Shown here: one piece after another, positions 18,066-26,175 of the stretch
Layout: each line of letters starts with the position of its first letter
How positions within the stretch are numbered: position 1 is the stretch's first letter
Assembly: GCF_900108945.1 (NCBI RefSeq)
Contig: NZ_FNYE01000033.1
Location: 24,730 to 88,729, forward strand
Reading direction: 5' to 3'
From: Paraburkholderia diazotrophica
Lineage (GTDB): Bacteria; Pseudomonadota; Gammaproteobacteria; Burkholderiales; Burkholderiaceae
Length of the DNA: 64,000 nucleotides
Position numbers and translations under genes: made by a program
Notes under the pieces: generated by a model
The model's database searches: none
Seen by the model: the letters and a program-made list of their open reading frames with translations, nothing else
Told to the model about the DNA's origin: nothing

Positions 18066-18452
18066 GTGAACATTCGCTCTGCTTATACGTCCGCGATTGC
18101 CGCGATGGGTATCGCCTGCTCGACCAGCGCCTTCGCCGGCACCGTGTTCGTCCATGCGGCCTATGTGCCCGCTGTCGTCTATGCGCCGCCGCGCACGCTC
18201 TATTACGTGCCGCCGCAACCGCCTTATGTCGTGCCCGTCGTGCCCGTCGTCACTCGCGTGCCCGTGGCCCCCGTGGTACCTGTCGTGCCCTATGTCGCCG
18301 TCGTGCCGCCACCCGCGCCCGCGAAGCCCTTGCCCTATGCGACGGTGGCCGTGCCCATCGTCGCACCGCCTGCTTACGCGGTTGCGCCCGCAAGAAGCAT
18401 CGTCTATGCGCAGCCGGTCGCCGTTGTGCCCGGCGTCGTCGTCACACGCTGA
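18066..18452 (+). CDS. Exported valine/proline-rich repeat protein of unknown function
   Basis: A 128-residue protein starting at a GTG preceded by an excellent Shine-Dalgarno (GAGGAG, six bases upstream). A signal peptide (residues 1-24, ending TSAFAG) is followed by a low-complexity mature region made of YVP, VVP, PVAP and AYAV units, with many Val, Pro, Ala and Tyr, ending VVPGVVVTR. There is no recognisable domain. Similar short VP-rich exported proteins occur in Burkholderiaceae without assigned function. The composition suggests an extended envelope-associated polypeptide. It precedes the ferritin-like gene by 118 bases, in the same direction. Confidence 0.72.
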   Translation: MNIRSAYTSAIAAMGIACSTSAFAGTVFVHAAYVPAVVYAPPRTLYYVPPQPPYVVPVVPVVTRVPVAPVVPVVPYVAVVPPPAPAKPLPYATVAVPIVAPPAYAVAPARSIVYAQPVAVVPGVVVTR

Positions 18453-18515
18453 TTGCATCGCTGCGCCGATTCACTTGATCTTTGGAAAGCCGAGGCCAAC
18501 AATGAAAGCCTTTGT

Positions 18516-18545
18516 CTAACCGGTACTAACCGCCATTAACCGGCA
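18516..18545. repeat. Three tandem 10-bp direct repeats upstream of the ferritin-like gene
   Basis: The units CTAACCGGTA, CTAACCGCCA and TTAACCGGCA follow one another exactly, so TAACCG recurs every 10 bp, one helical turn. They end 25 bases before the ATG at 18571. Such phasing is typical of binding sites for OmpR/PhoB-class regulators. No regulator is assigned from sequence alone. Confidence 0.6.
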
Positions 18546-18570
18546 TTCGGCGAGCTTCGTGGAGGGCGCT

Positions 18571-19044
18571 ATGTCAGAGATCGAAAAGGACAAGGTCATT
18601 GCCGTGCTCAACCAGATTCTCGAATCCGAGCTGGCTGGCGTGGTCCGTTACACGCACTACTCTTTTCTGGTGTTCGGCTTTGGCCGCATCCCGATCGTGT
18701 CGTGGCTGCGTCAGCAGGCCGACGAATCGCTCGCGCATGCGCATCTGGCGGGCGAATGGATCACGACGCTCGGCGAGTATCCGTCGCTTGGCATCGGTCA
18801 ATTGCTCGATTCGCATACGACCGATATCGCGTCCATTCTGCGCGAGTCGCTTGCAGCCGAAGACGTCGCGCTTGGCCTGTATCGCGATCTGCTTGCGCTC
18901 GTGAAAGACCGCTCCGTTGCGCTCGAAGAATATGCGCGGCAAATGATCTCGGTCGAAGAGATGCATGCGGGCGAAGTCGACAAGATGCTGCGCAGGCCGG
19001 GCACGGTCGCGACATCGGGCGAGCGCGGCGCCGATACGCATTAG
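18571..19044 (+). CDS. Ferritin-like / bacterioferritin-family protein
   Basis: A 157-residue four-helix-bundle protein of the bacterioferritin-like family. Candidate di-iron ligands are spaced as expected: the E-x(6)-Y type helix ILESELAGVVRYTHYSF, the ESLAHAHLAGEW helix with Glu and His, and the C-terminal EEMHAGEVDKML. The canonical haem-binding Met is not obvious. The ATG at 18571 is preceded by GGAGGG; a GTG at 18559 would overlap that site. Likely role is iron storage or protection against peroxide-driven iron chemistry. Three 10-bp repeats lie upstream and a strong terminator downstream, so it is probably monocistronic. Confidence 0.85.
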   Translation: MSEIEKDKVIAVLNQILESELAGVVRYTHYSFLVFGFGRIPIVSWLRQQADESLAHAHLAGEWITTLGEYPSLGIGQLLDSHTTDIASILRESLAAEDVALGLYRDLLALVKDRSVALEEYARQMISVEEMHAGEVDKMLRRPGTVATSGERGADTH

Positions 19045-19142
19045 CTTCGACGCTGGCATTCGCGCATGCGTTGCCGGACTTTCAATTCGCTGCACACGCC
19101 GACTCTCGATCGCTCACCGAATAATTCTTCTACCTGCACATC

Positions 19143-19192
19143 AAGGGCACGGCATGCATCGACACACGATGCATGCCGTGCCCTTTCTCTTA
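19143..19192 (+). terminator. Strong rho-independent-type terminator after the ferritin-like gene
   Basis: A perfect 19-bp stem (19143-19161 pairing with 19167-19185) closes a 5-base loop (ACACA) and is followed by TTCTCTT. It lies about 100 bases past the ferritin-like stop codon and before the efflux operon. The stem is unusually long and contains the internal palindrome GCATGC in each arm. Confidence 0.85.
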
Positions 19193-19372
19193 TTGCATGC
19201 GCGCGCGATGCATTTAACGTTTGCCGACATTAACGCGCGTCTAATCCCCTAAATCTTCTGCATGCATGGCGGAGTTTGCAACGACCCATGCTAGGCTATG
19301 CGCGGCATCAGGCTGTTGAATTCTGCATTCGCTATTTCGTTCGTAGTCCGCGCAGTGAAACCAGGTGGATAG

Positions 19373-20974
19373 ATGATCGAAGACGTCAACCGCAGTTTCA
19401 GTCGCAGTCGCAATCGATGGCACCGGCATTCGCGCGGTGTGATTTGTCACCGCCCAACATATGAGACCTTGGCGCGCGCTGCATCGATCGCTGTCCTGAT
19501 CGCGTTGCCCGGTTGCATGGTCGGCCCCGATTACCGCACGCCCGCCCCGCCCGCCACCGATACCTACACGCCCACGCCGTTGCCCGACCGAACGGCGTCG
19601 TCGCCGGGCGCATCGGGCGTCCCGCAACAGTTCGTCGCCGGCCAGGACATTCCCGCGCAATGGTGGACGCTCTTTCACTGCGAGCCGGTCGATGCGCTGA
19701 TCCGCGAAGCGCTCGCCAACAGTCCCAATGTCGCTGCGGCGCAAGCGGCGCTCAGGCAAGCCGGCGAGAATCTGCGCGCGCAAATGAGCACCACGCTGTA
19801 TCCGTCCGTCGATGCGAAGGCCAATGCGACGCGCGAAAAATTCAACGGCGTCACGTTCGGCCAGCCGGGACTCACGGAAGTGCTGAACCTCTATAACGCA
19901 TCGGTGAGCGTGTCGTACAACCTCGATGTGTTCGGCGGCGCAAGGCGCGAGCTCGAATCGCTGCGCTCGCAGGTCGATTACGAGGGCTTTCAGTTGCAGG
20001 CTGCGTATCTCGCGTTGTCGGCGAACATCGTGACGGCGGCCGTCAAGGAAGCGTCGCTGCGCGAGCAGATCGAAGCGACCGAGCGCATCGCCACCGACGA
20101 GGACGCGCAGCTCGGCGTGTTGCGCAAGCAGTTCGAGCTTGGCGGCGTGAACCGCACCGCCGTGCTCTCGCAGGAAACGCTCGTCGCGCAGACGCGCGCG
20201 ACGTTGCCGCCGTTGCGTCAGTCGCTCGATCAGACGCGTCATCAGCTCGCCGTGCTCGCGGGCAAGCCGCCAAGCGACACGGGCGTGCCCGAGTTCAAGC
20301 TGTCGATGTTCACGCTGCCGCAGAGCTTGCCCGTCAGCGTGCCGTCGTCGCTCGTGCGGCAGCGGCCCGACATCCTCGCCGCCGACGCCACGCTGCATCA
20401 GGCGAGCGCGCAGGTCGGCGTCGCGACGGCGAACATGTATCCGCAGCTCACGCTGTCGGCGAGCTACGGCCCGCAGGCGCTCACGCCCGCAGGTCTGCTC
20501 AAGTACGCCGACATGATCTGGAGCATCGGCGCGGGCGTCACGCAGCCGATCTTTCACGGCGGTCAGTTGAGTGCGCAAAAGCGCGCCGCCGAAGCCGCCT
20601 TCGACCAGGCCAATGCGCAATACCGGCAGACGGTGCTGCTCGCGTTCCAGAACGTCGCCGATACGTTGCGCGCGCTCGAACACGATGCCACCGGCCTGCG
20701 CGCGCAGACGGAAGCATGGCGCGCGGCCCGCGATTCGCTCGATCTGACGCGCGGCCAGTTTCGCATCGGCGGCGTCAGCTATCTGGCGTTGCTGGATACA
20801 CAGCGTCAGTACCAGCAGACCGTCGTGAACCTCGCGCAGGCGCAGGCCGCGCGCTATGCGGACACGGCCGCGCTGTTCCAGGCGCTCGGCGGCGGCTGGT
20901 GGAACGACGCGGCGACGAGCCAGGCAGCGCAGGCCACGCCGGCGGCCGCTCCGGCATCTGCCAGGCCGCAGTGA
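19373..20974 (+). CDS. RND efflux outer-membrane lipoprotein (NodT/OprM type)
   Basis: A 533-residue outer-membrane channel protein. A lipobox (IALPGC, Cys48) and the family start GCMVGPDYRTP mark it as an acylated OprM/NodT-type factor. Two repeated outer-membrane-efflux domains follow: one with EALANSPNVAAAQAALRQAG, the second with RPDILAADATLHQASAQVGV and ANMYPQLTLSASYGP, characteristic of the family. The ATG at 19373 has AGGTGG close upstream but gives a long basic leader; a GTG at 19439 is a possible alternative. It is the first gene of an outer-membrane-factor/adaptor/pump operon, an order less common than adaptor-pump-channel. Confidence 0.93.
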   Translation: MIEDVNRSFSRSRNRWHRHSRGVICHRPTYETLARAASIAVLIALPGCMVGPDYRTPAPPATDTYTPTPLPDRTASSPGASGVPQQFVAGQDIPAQWWTLFHCEPVDALIREALANSPNVAAAQAALRQAGENLRAQMSTTLYPSVDAKANATREKFNGVTFGQPGLTEVLNLYNASVSVSYNLDVFGGARRELESLRSQVDYEGFQLQAAYLALSANIVTAAVKEASLREQIEATERIATDEDAQLGVLRKQFELGGVNRTAVLSQETLVAQTRATLPPLRQSLDQTRHQLAVLAGKPPSDTGVPEFKLSMFTLPQSLPVSVPSSLVRQRPDILAADATLHQASAQVGVATANMYPQLTLSASYGPQALTPAGLLKYADMIWSIGAGVTQPIFHGGQLSAQKRAAEAAFDQANAQYRQTVLLAFQNVADTLRALEHDATGLRAQTEAWRAARDSLDLTRGQFRIGGVSYLALLDTQRQYQQTVVNLAQAQAARYADTAALFQALGGGWWNDAATSQAAQATPAAAPASARPQ

Positions 20975-21083
20975 ATCCTTTCGCAGTAGCCGCGCGTCGC
21001 ATGCGATCAGACGGCAGCGCCGCCGGACGAGTTTGCTTGTGCCTCATCAGTGCCTCATCAGTTTGCCGTGCAAGGACGAGACG

Positions 21084-22235
21084 ATGACAACGAAAAGACC
21101 GATGACCAGGCGGATGATCATCATGCTGATCTGCGTGGGCGTATTGCTCGGCGCGCTGGTCGGCTTCAATCTGTTCAGGGCGCACATGCTCAAGAAGTTC
21201 ATGGCGAGCAATGCCGTGCCGCCCGCAACCGTCACGGCCGCTGTCGCGGGCTATCAGACGTGGCAGCCGCAGCTTGCCGCCGTGGGCAGCCTGCGCGCGG
21301 TGCGCGGCGTCGACGTGACGACGGAAGTGGCCGGCCTCGTGCGCGAAATCGCGTTCAGTTCGGGCCAGGAAGTGAAGGCAGGCCAGGTGCTCGTACGCCT
21401 GAACGACGATTCGGACCGCGCGCAGCTTGCGTCGCTGCAGGCCGCTGCGGAACTCGCGCAGACCGTCTACAAGCGCGACAAGGCGCAATTCGACATTCAG
21501 GCGATTGCAAAGGCCCAGCTCGACGCCGATGCCGCCGACCTGAAGAGCAAGAAAGCCCAGGTCGACCAGCAGGCCGCGCTCGTCGAAAAGAAAACGATAC
21601 GCGCGCCCTTCGCGGGACGCGTCGGCATCACGACGGTCAACCCGGGCCAGTACATCAATCCGGGCGATGCGATCGTCACGCTGCAAGCCATCGATCCGAT
21701 CTACGCCGACTTCTATCTGCCGCAACAGCAACTCGGACAATTGCAGGTCGGCCAGGCGATCGTCGTCGATACGAATGCGTTCAGCAACCGCACGTTCGAC
21801 GGCAAGATCCGCTCGATCAATCCGCGCGTGGACAGCACAACGCGCAACGTGCAGATCGAAGCGACCGTCGACAACCGCGAGCGCAAGCTGCTGCCCGGCA
21901 TGTACGCGAACGTGAAGATCGACGCGGGCACCGTGCAGCGCTATCTGACCTTGCCACAAACGGCGATCACCTATAACCCGTACGGCGCGACCGTGTTCGT
22001 CGTGAAGCCCGGCGCGCAAAAGAATGCGCAAAACAAGATCATGCCCGTCGCGCAGCAGGTGTTCGTCACGCCGGGGCCGACGCGCGGCGATCAGGTCGCG
22101 ATTCTCAAGGGCATCGGCGAAGGCGCGCAAGTCGTGACGAGCGGCCAGTTGAAACTGAAGAACGGCACGCCGCTCGTGATCGACAACCGCGTGCTGCCCG
22201 CGGACAACCCGAATCCGACGCCTCAGGAACAATAA
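21084..22235 (+). CDS. RND efflux periplasmic adaptor subunit
   Basis: A 383-residue membrane-fusion protein of the HlyD/AcrA superfamily. An N-terminal hydrophobic segment (about residues 11-30, MIIMLICVGVLLGALVGFNL) anchors it; there is no lipobox. The lipoyl half-motifs are visible as GLVREIAFSSGQEVKAGQVLVRL and IRAPFAGRVGITTVNPGQYI, flanking an alpha-helical hairpin. The beta-barrel and membrane-proximal domains follow. The ATG at 21084 has AAGGA upstream. It lies 109 bases after the channel gene and 11 before the pump and would bridge the two in a tripartite exporter. Confidence 0.93.
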   Translation: MTTKRPMTRRMIIMLICVGVLLGALVGFNLFRAHMLKKFMASNAVPPATVTAAVAGYQTWQPQLAAVGSLRAVRGVDVTTEVAGLVREIAFSSGQEVKAGQVLVRLNDDSDRAQLASLQAAAELAQTVYKRDKAQFDIQAIAKAQLDADAADLKSKKAQVDQQAALVEKKTIRAPFAGRVGITTVNPGQYINPGDAIVTLQAIDPIYADFYLPQQQLGQLQVGQAIVVDTNAFSNRTFDGKIRSINPRVDSTTRNVQIEATVDNRERKLLPGMYANVKIDAGTVQRYLTLPQTAITYNPYGATVFVVKPGAQKNAQNKIMPVAQQVFVTPGPTRGDQVAILKGIGEGAQVVTSGQLKLKNGTPLVIDNRVLPADNPNPTPQEQ

Positions 22236-22246
22236 GAGGCCGCGCG

Positions 22247-25200
22247 ATGAAATTCACCGACATCTTCATTGAACGCCCGGTGCTCGCATCGGTGGTGAGT
22301 CTGCTGATCCTCGTGCTCGGCTTGCGTTCGCTATCCGTGCTGAAGGTCAGCGAATATCCGCAGACCGAAAACGGCGTGGTGACGATCACGACGTCGTACT
22401 ACGGCGCGAGCGCCGACACGATGGCCGGCTTCATCACGCAGCCGCTCGAATCCGCGATCGCGCAGGCCCAGGGTATCGACTACATGTCGTCGACGAGCAG
22501 CACGGGCGTCTCGACGATCACCGCGACGCTGCGCCTGAACTACGACTCGAATCGCGCGCTGACGGAGATCAACACGCAGATCGCGTCAGTGCGCAACCAG
22601 TTGCCGCCGCAGGCGCAGCAGCCGGTCCTGACCGTGCAGGTGGGCCAGACCACCGACGCCATGTACATGGGCTTCTACAGCGACGTGCTGCCGAGCAATA
22701 ACGTCACCGACTATCTGCTGCGTGTCGTGAAGCCGAAGCTCGATTCGATCCAGGGCGTGCAGACAGCGGAGATTCTCGGCGGCCGTCAGTTCGCACTGCG
22801 CGCCTGGCTCGATTCGAACCGGCTCGCCGCGCACAACGTCACGGCCGCCGATGTCGTCACGGCGCTTGGCAACAACAACTATCTGGCGACGCTCGGCACG
22901 ACCAAAGGCCAGATGATCAGCGTCGACCTGAATGCGGGCACGGACCTGCATTCCGTCGACGACTTCAAGAAGCTCGTCGTCAAGCAGAAGAACGGCGCGA
23001 TCGTGCGCCTCGAAGATGTCGCGAACGTCGTGCTCGGCGCGGACAACTACGACTTCAACGTCGCGTTTAGCGGCAAGCGTTCGGTGTTCATCGGCATCAA
23101 GGTGGCGCCCGATGCAAACGTGCTCGACGTCGCGAAGCGCGTGAAGACGATCTTCCCCGATCTACAAAAGCAGTTCCCGACAGGCATGACGGGCGACATC
23201 GTCTACGACGCAACCGACTTCATCAACACGGCCATCGATGAAGTGGTGAAGACGCTCGTCGAAGCGCTGCTGATCGTGACAGTCGTGATCTTCCTGTTCC
23301 TCGGCAGTTTCCGCGCGGTGATCGTGCCCGTGATCGCGATGCCGCTGTCGCTGATCGGCACGTTCTTCGTGATGCAACTGCTCGGCTATTCGATCAATCT
23401 GCTGACACTGCTTGCTCTCGTGCTCGCGATCGGGCTCGTCGTCGACGATGCGATCATCGTGGTGGAGAACGTCGACCGGCATATGAAGGAGGAAGGCAAG
23501 CAGCCTTTCGAAGCGGCGCTGATCGCCGCGCGCGAACTCGGCGGACCGATTCTCGCGATGACGGTCGTGCTCGTTGCCGTGTACTTGCCGATCGGTTTTC
23601 AGGGTGGGCTGACGGGCGCGCTCTTCACCGAGTTCGCGTTCTCGCTGGCGGGCGCCGTGACGGTATCAGGCGTGATTGCGCTGTCTCTATCGCCGATGAT
23701 GTGCTCGCGTTTTTTCCGCACGGACCAGGAGTCGGGCCGCTTCGCGCGCTTCGTCGACCGGCAGTTCGAGCGCGTGCATCGCGGCTATGGGCGTCTTCTG
23801 CATGCGATGCTCGACACGTGGCCCGTGTTCATCGTGATGGGCGCGCTGCTGTTGTGCGGCACCGTGTATCTCTTCATGACGTCGCAATCGGAGCTTGCGC
23901 CGCAGGAGGACCAGGGCATCGTGCTGTCGCAGATCCAGGGGCCGCCGAACGCGACGATCCAGCAGATGCAGACTTACGCGGACCAGGTGTTCGACATCTC
24001 GAAGCAGTTGCCCGAGTACTCGCAGATGTTCCAGCTGACGGGCGCGCCGACGCTGAACCAGGGCATCGGCGGCGTGCTCTTCAAGACGTGGGACAAGCGC
24101 AAGAAAGGCGCGACGCAATTGCAGCAGGAATTGCAGCAGCAGTGGAACGGCATTGCGGGCGCGCGCGTCGCTGCGTTCCAGTTTCCGCCGCTGCCGGGCG
24201 CGCAGGGGTTGCCCGTGCAGTTCGTGATCAGCACGACGGAGCCGTTCGAGAACCTCAACGAAGTGTCGCAAGCCGTGCTGCAAAAAGCGCGCGAAAGCGG
24301 CATGTTCTTCTTCGTCGACAGCGACCTGAAAATCGACAAGCCCGAAAGCGTGCTGCTCGTGGACCGCGACAAGGTCGCTTCGCTCGGCCTGTCGCAAAGC
24401 GATGTCGGGCAGACGCTGGGCGCGGCGCTCGGCGGCAACTACGTCAATTACTTTTCGATCGCGGGCCGCTCGTACAAGGTGATTCCGCAAGTGCTGCAAA
24501 CGGACCGGCTGAACCCGTCGCAAGTGCTCGACTACTATTTGCGCACGCCCGATGGCAGCGTGATTCCCGCATCGACGGTCACGCATCTGAAACAGACCAT
24601 CGTGCCCGAGTCGATCAATCACTTCCAGCAGCTCAATTCGGCGACGATTTCCGGCGTGCTCGCACCGGGCATCTCGCAGGGCGAAGTGCTCGACTTCCTG
24701 CGCAAGGCGACCATCGACGTCGCGCCGACGGGCTATACGGCCGACTACTCGGGCCTGTCGCGGCAGTTCGTGCAGGAGTCCGGCGGCTTCGTGATCACGC
24801 TGCTGTTCGCGACGATCATCGTGTTTCTCGCGCTTGCTGCGCAGTTCGAGAGCTTCCGCGATCCTGTCGTGATTCTCGTGTCGGTGCCGATGGCGCTGTT
24901 CGGCGCGCTCATCTTCATCAACGTGGGACTCTCGACGCTCAATATCTACACGCAGGTCGGCCTTGTCACGCTGATGGGCCTCGTCAGCAAGCACGGCATT
25001 CTGATCGTGCAGTTCGCAAACGAACTGCAACGCGCGGGACGCGGCAAGCGCGAAGCGCTCGAAGAAGCGGCCGGCGTGCGCTTGCGGCCGATCCTGATGA
25101 CGACGGCGGCAATGGTGCTGGGCGTGCTGCCGCTCGTGATCGCGTCAGGCGCGGGTGCGGCGGGCCGCAATGCGATGGGGCTCGTGATCTTCACGGGGCT

Positions 25201-25300
25201 GTCGATCGGCACGCTGTTTACGCTCTTCGTCGTGCCCGCGATGTATATGTTCCTCGCCGCCGACCATCATCGGGACAGGGAGCATCCGGTGGAGGCCTGA
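22247..25300 (+). CDS. RND multidrug efflux permease (HAE1 family)
   Basis: A 1,017-residue proton-driven inner-membrane pump. It starts with the family N-terminus MKFTDIFIERPVLASVVSLL and has twelve predicted helices with two large periplasmic loops. Proton-relay aspartates D400 and D401 lie in TM4 (GLVVDDAIIVVENVDRHM), and the TM10-12 half has LVTLMGLVSKHGILIVQFAN and GVRLRPILMTTAAMVLGVLP. Length is normal for HAE1 pumps. The gene follows the adaptor by 11 bases. No regulator gene is adjacent, so control must be in trans. Substrates are not predictable from sequence; drugs, solvents or dyes are usual for the family. Confidence 0.95.
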   Translation: MKFTDIFIERPVLASVVSLLILVLGLRSLSVLKVSEYPQTENGVVTITTSYYGASADTMAGFITQPLESAIAQAQGIDYMSSTSSTGVSTITATLRLNYDSNRALTEINTQIASVRNQLPPQAQQPVLTVQVGQTTDAMYMGFYSDVLPSNNVTDYLLRVVKPKLDSIQGVQTAEILGGRQFALRAWLDSNRLAAHNVTAADVVTALGNNNYLATLGTTKGQMISVDLNAGTDLHSVDDFKKLVVKQKNGAIVRLEDVANVVLGADNYDFNVAFSGKRSVFIGIKVAPDANVLDVAKRVKTIFPDLQKQFPTGMTGDIVYDATDFINTAIDEVVKTLVEALLIVTVVIFLFLGSFRAVIVPVIAMPLSLIGTFFVMQLLGYSINLLTLLALVLAIGLVVDDAIIVVENVDRHMKEEGKQPFEAALIAARELGGPILAMTVVLVAVYLPIGFQGGLTGALFTEFAFSLAGAVTVSGVIALSLSPMMCSRFFRTDQESGRFARFVDRQFERVHRGYGRLLHAMLDTWPVFIVMGALLLCGTVYLFMTSQSELAPQEDQGIVLSQIQGPPNATIQQMQTYADQVFDISKQLPEYSQMFQLTGAPTLNQGIGGVLFKTWDKRKKGATQLQQELQQQWNGIAGARVAAFQFPPLPGAQGLPVQFVISTTEPFENLNEVSQAVLQKARESGMFFFVDSDLKIDKPESVLLVDRDKVASLGLSQSDVGQTLGAALGGNYVNYFSIAGRSYKVIPQVLQTDRLNPSQVLDYYLRTPDGSVIPASTVTHLKQTIVPESINHFQQLNSATISGVLAPGISQGEVLDFLRKATIDVAPTGYTADYSGLSRQFVQESGGFVITLLFATIIVFLALAAQFESFRDPVVILVSVPMALFGALIFINVGLSTLNIYTQVGLVTLMGLVSKHGILIVQFANELQRAGRGKREALEEAAGVRLRPILMTTAAMVLGVLPLVIASGAGAAGRNAMGLVIFTGLSIGTLFTLFVVPAMYMFLAADHHRDREHPVEA

Positions 25301-25422
25301 ACGATTTCGCTAAAAGCGCGCGGCGTTTTTGTCCGCATTGCCGGCGTGTACGCCGCACGGCTATGCTTGCGGATGGTCATCCGCCGTGGCCCTCATATCA
25401 CGTCAAATACACAGGAGCATCG

Positions 25423-26088
25423 ATGTTCAGTCCCGGTCTTTTCTTCACGGCAGCGGGCGTGGGTCTCGCGGTCGCGGCGCCTGTCGGTCCGATGGGCATG
25501 CTGTGCATTCGCCGCACGCTCACCGACGGCCCGCGCGCCGGTCTTGCGATCGGCTTCGGCATCGCGGGCGGCGATGCGTTCTACGGCCTGATCGCCGCGC
25601 TTGGTCTCGTGAGCGTGTCGCAGTTCATGCTGGCGTATGACAAGCCGCTGCATATCGTCGCGGGACTTTTTCTGCTGTATCTCGGCATTCGCACGATGTT
25701 GCAGAAAGTGCCCGCCGATAACGGGAACAACGGCGGCAATGGCAACAACGGCAGCAACGGCGAAGGGAAACTCGCGGGCATCGGGCATGCCGGCGCGGTG
25801 AAAGCCTTCGCGAGCGCGCTGCTCCTCACGCTGACCAACCCGCAGACGATCATCATGTTCGCCGCCCTCTTCACGACGCTCGCGCCGCGCGGACCGTTTT
25901 CGTCGAGCGTCGCGCTCACGACGGTATTGGGCGTGTTTTGCGGATCGATTGCCTGGTGGTGCTTCCTCGTGACGGCCGTGTCGCTCGCGCGTCATGCGAT
26001 CGGGCACAAGCTGCGCGTCGTCATCGACCGCATTGCGGGGTTTGCACTGGCCGCGTTCGGCGTCGCCGAAGTGCGCCGCGCGATCTGA
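25423..26088 (+). CDS. LysE/RhtB-family exporter
   Basis: A 221-residue inner-membrane protein with about six hydrophobic segments. The N-terminal family motif is AAPVGPMGMLCIRRTLTDG, and the conserved LLTLTNPQTIIMFAALF lies just after the middle. Members export amino acids such as lysine, threonine or homoserine lactones. The loop between the third and fourth segments carries an unusual Asn/Gly tract (residues 100-115). The ATG at 25423 has AGGAG upstream. It lies 122 bases after the RND pump and may be transcribed separately; a terminator follows. Confidence 0.88.
   Translation: MFSPGLFFTAAGVGLAVAAPVGPMGMLCIRRTLTDGPRAGLAIGFGIAGGDAFYGLIAALGLVSVSQFMLAYDKPLHIVAGLFLLYLGIRTMLQKVPADNGNNGGNGNNGSNGEGKLAGIGHAGAVKAFASALLLTLTNPQTIIMFAALFTTLAPRGPFSSSVALTTVLGVFCGSIAWWCFLVTAVSLARHAIGHKLRVVIDRIAGFALAAFGVAEVRRAI
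25720..25767 (+). repeat. Asn/Gly-encoding low-complexity tract within the LysE-family gene
   Basis: Irregular repeats of AAC and GGC codons encode NGNNGGNGNNGSNGEG in a predicted cytoplasmic loop. It keeps the reading frame. Such AAC/GGC runs can vary in length by slippage. Confidence 0.8.
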
Positions 26089-26138
26089 CGCGAACGCTTC
26101 CTTCCGTATCCTTGCAGCACAGTCCTTTGCTGCAACCC

Positions 26139-26163
26139 AGGCCGCCTGCGGGCGGCCTTCTTT
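26139..26163 (+). terminator. Terminator after the LysE-family gene
   Basis: AGGCCGCC-TGCG-GGCGGCCT (26139-26158) forms an 8-bp GC-rich stem with a 4-base loop, followed by TCTTT. A second inverted repeat, TTGCAGCA...TGCTGCAA (26112-26135), lies just upstream. It separates the LysE-family gene from the converging RarD-type gene. Confidence 0.75.
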
Positions 26164-26175
26164 ATCGCATCGCCG

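Noticed and set aside
19241..20683. Long leftward open frame opposite the efflux channel gene
   Set aside because: Arg/Leu/His-rich antisense shadow with no domain; the plus-strand gene is clearly a NodT-type channel.
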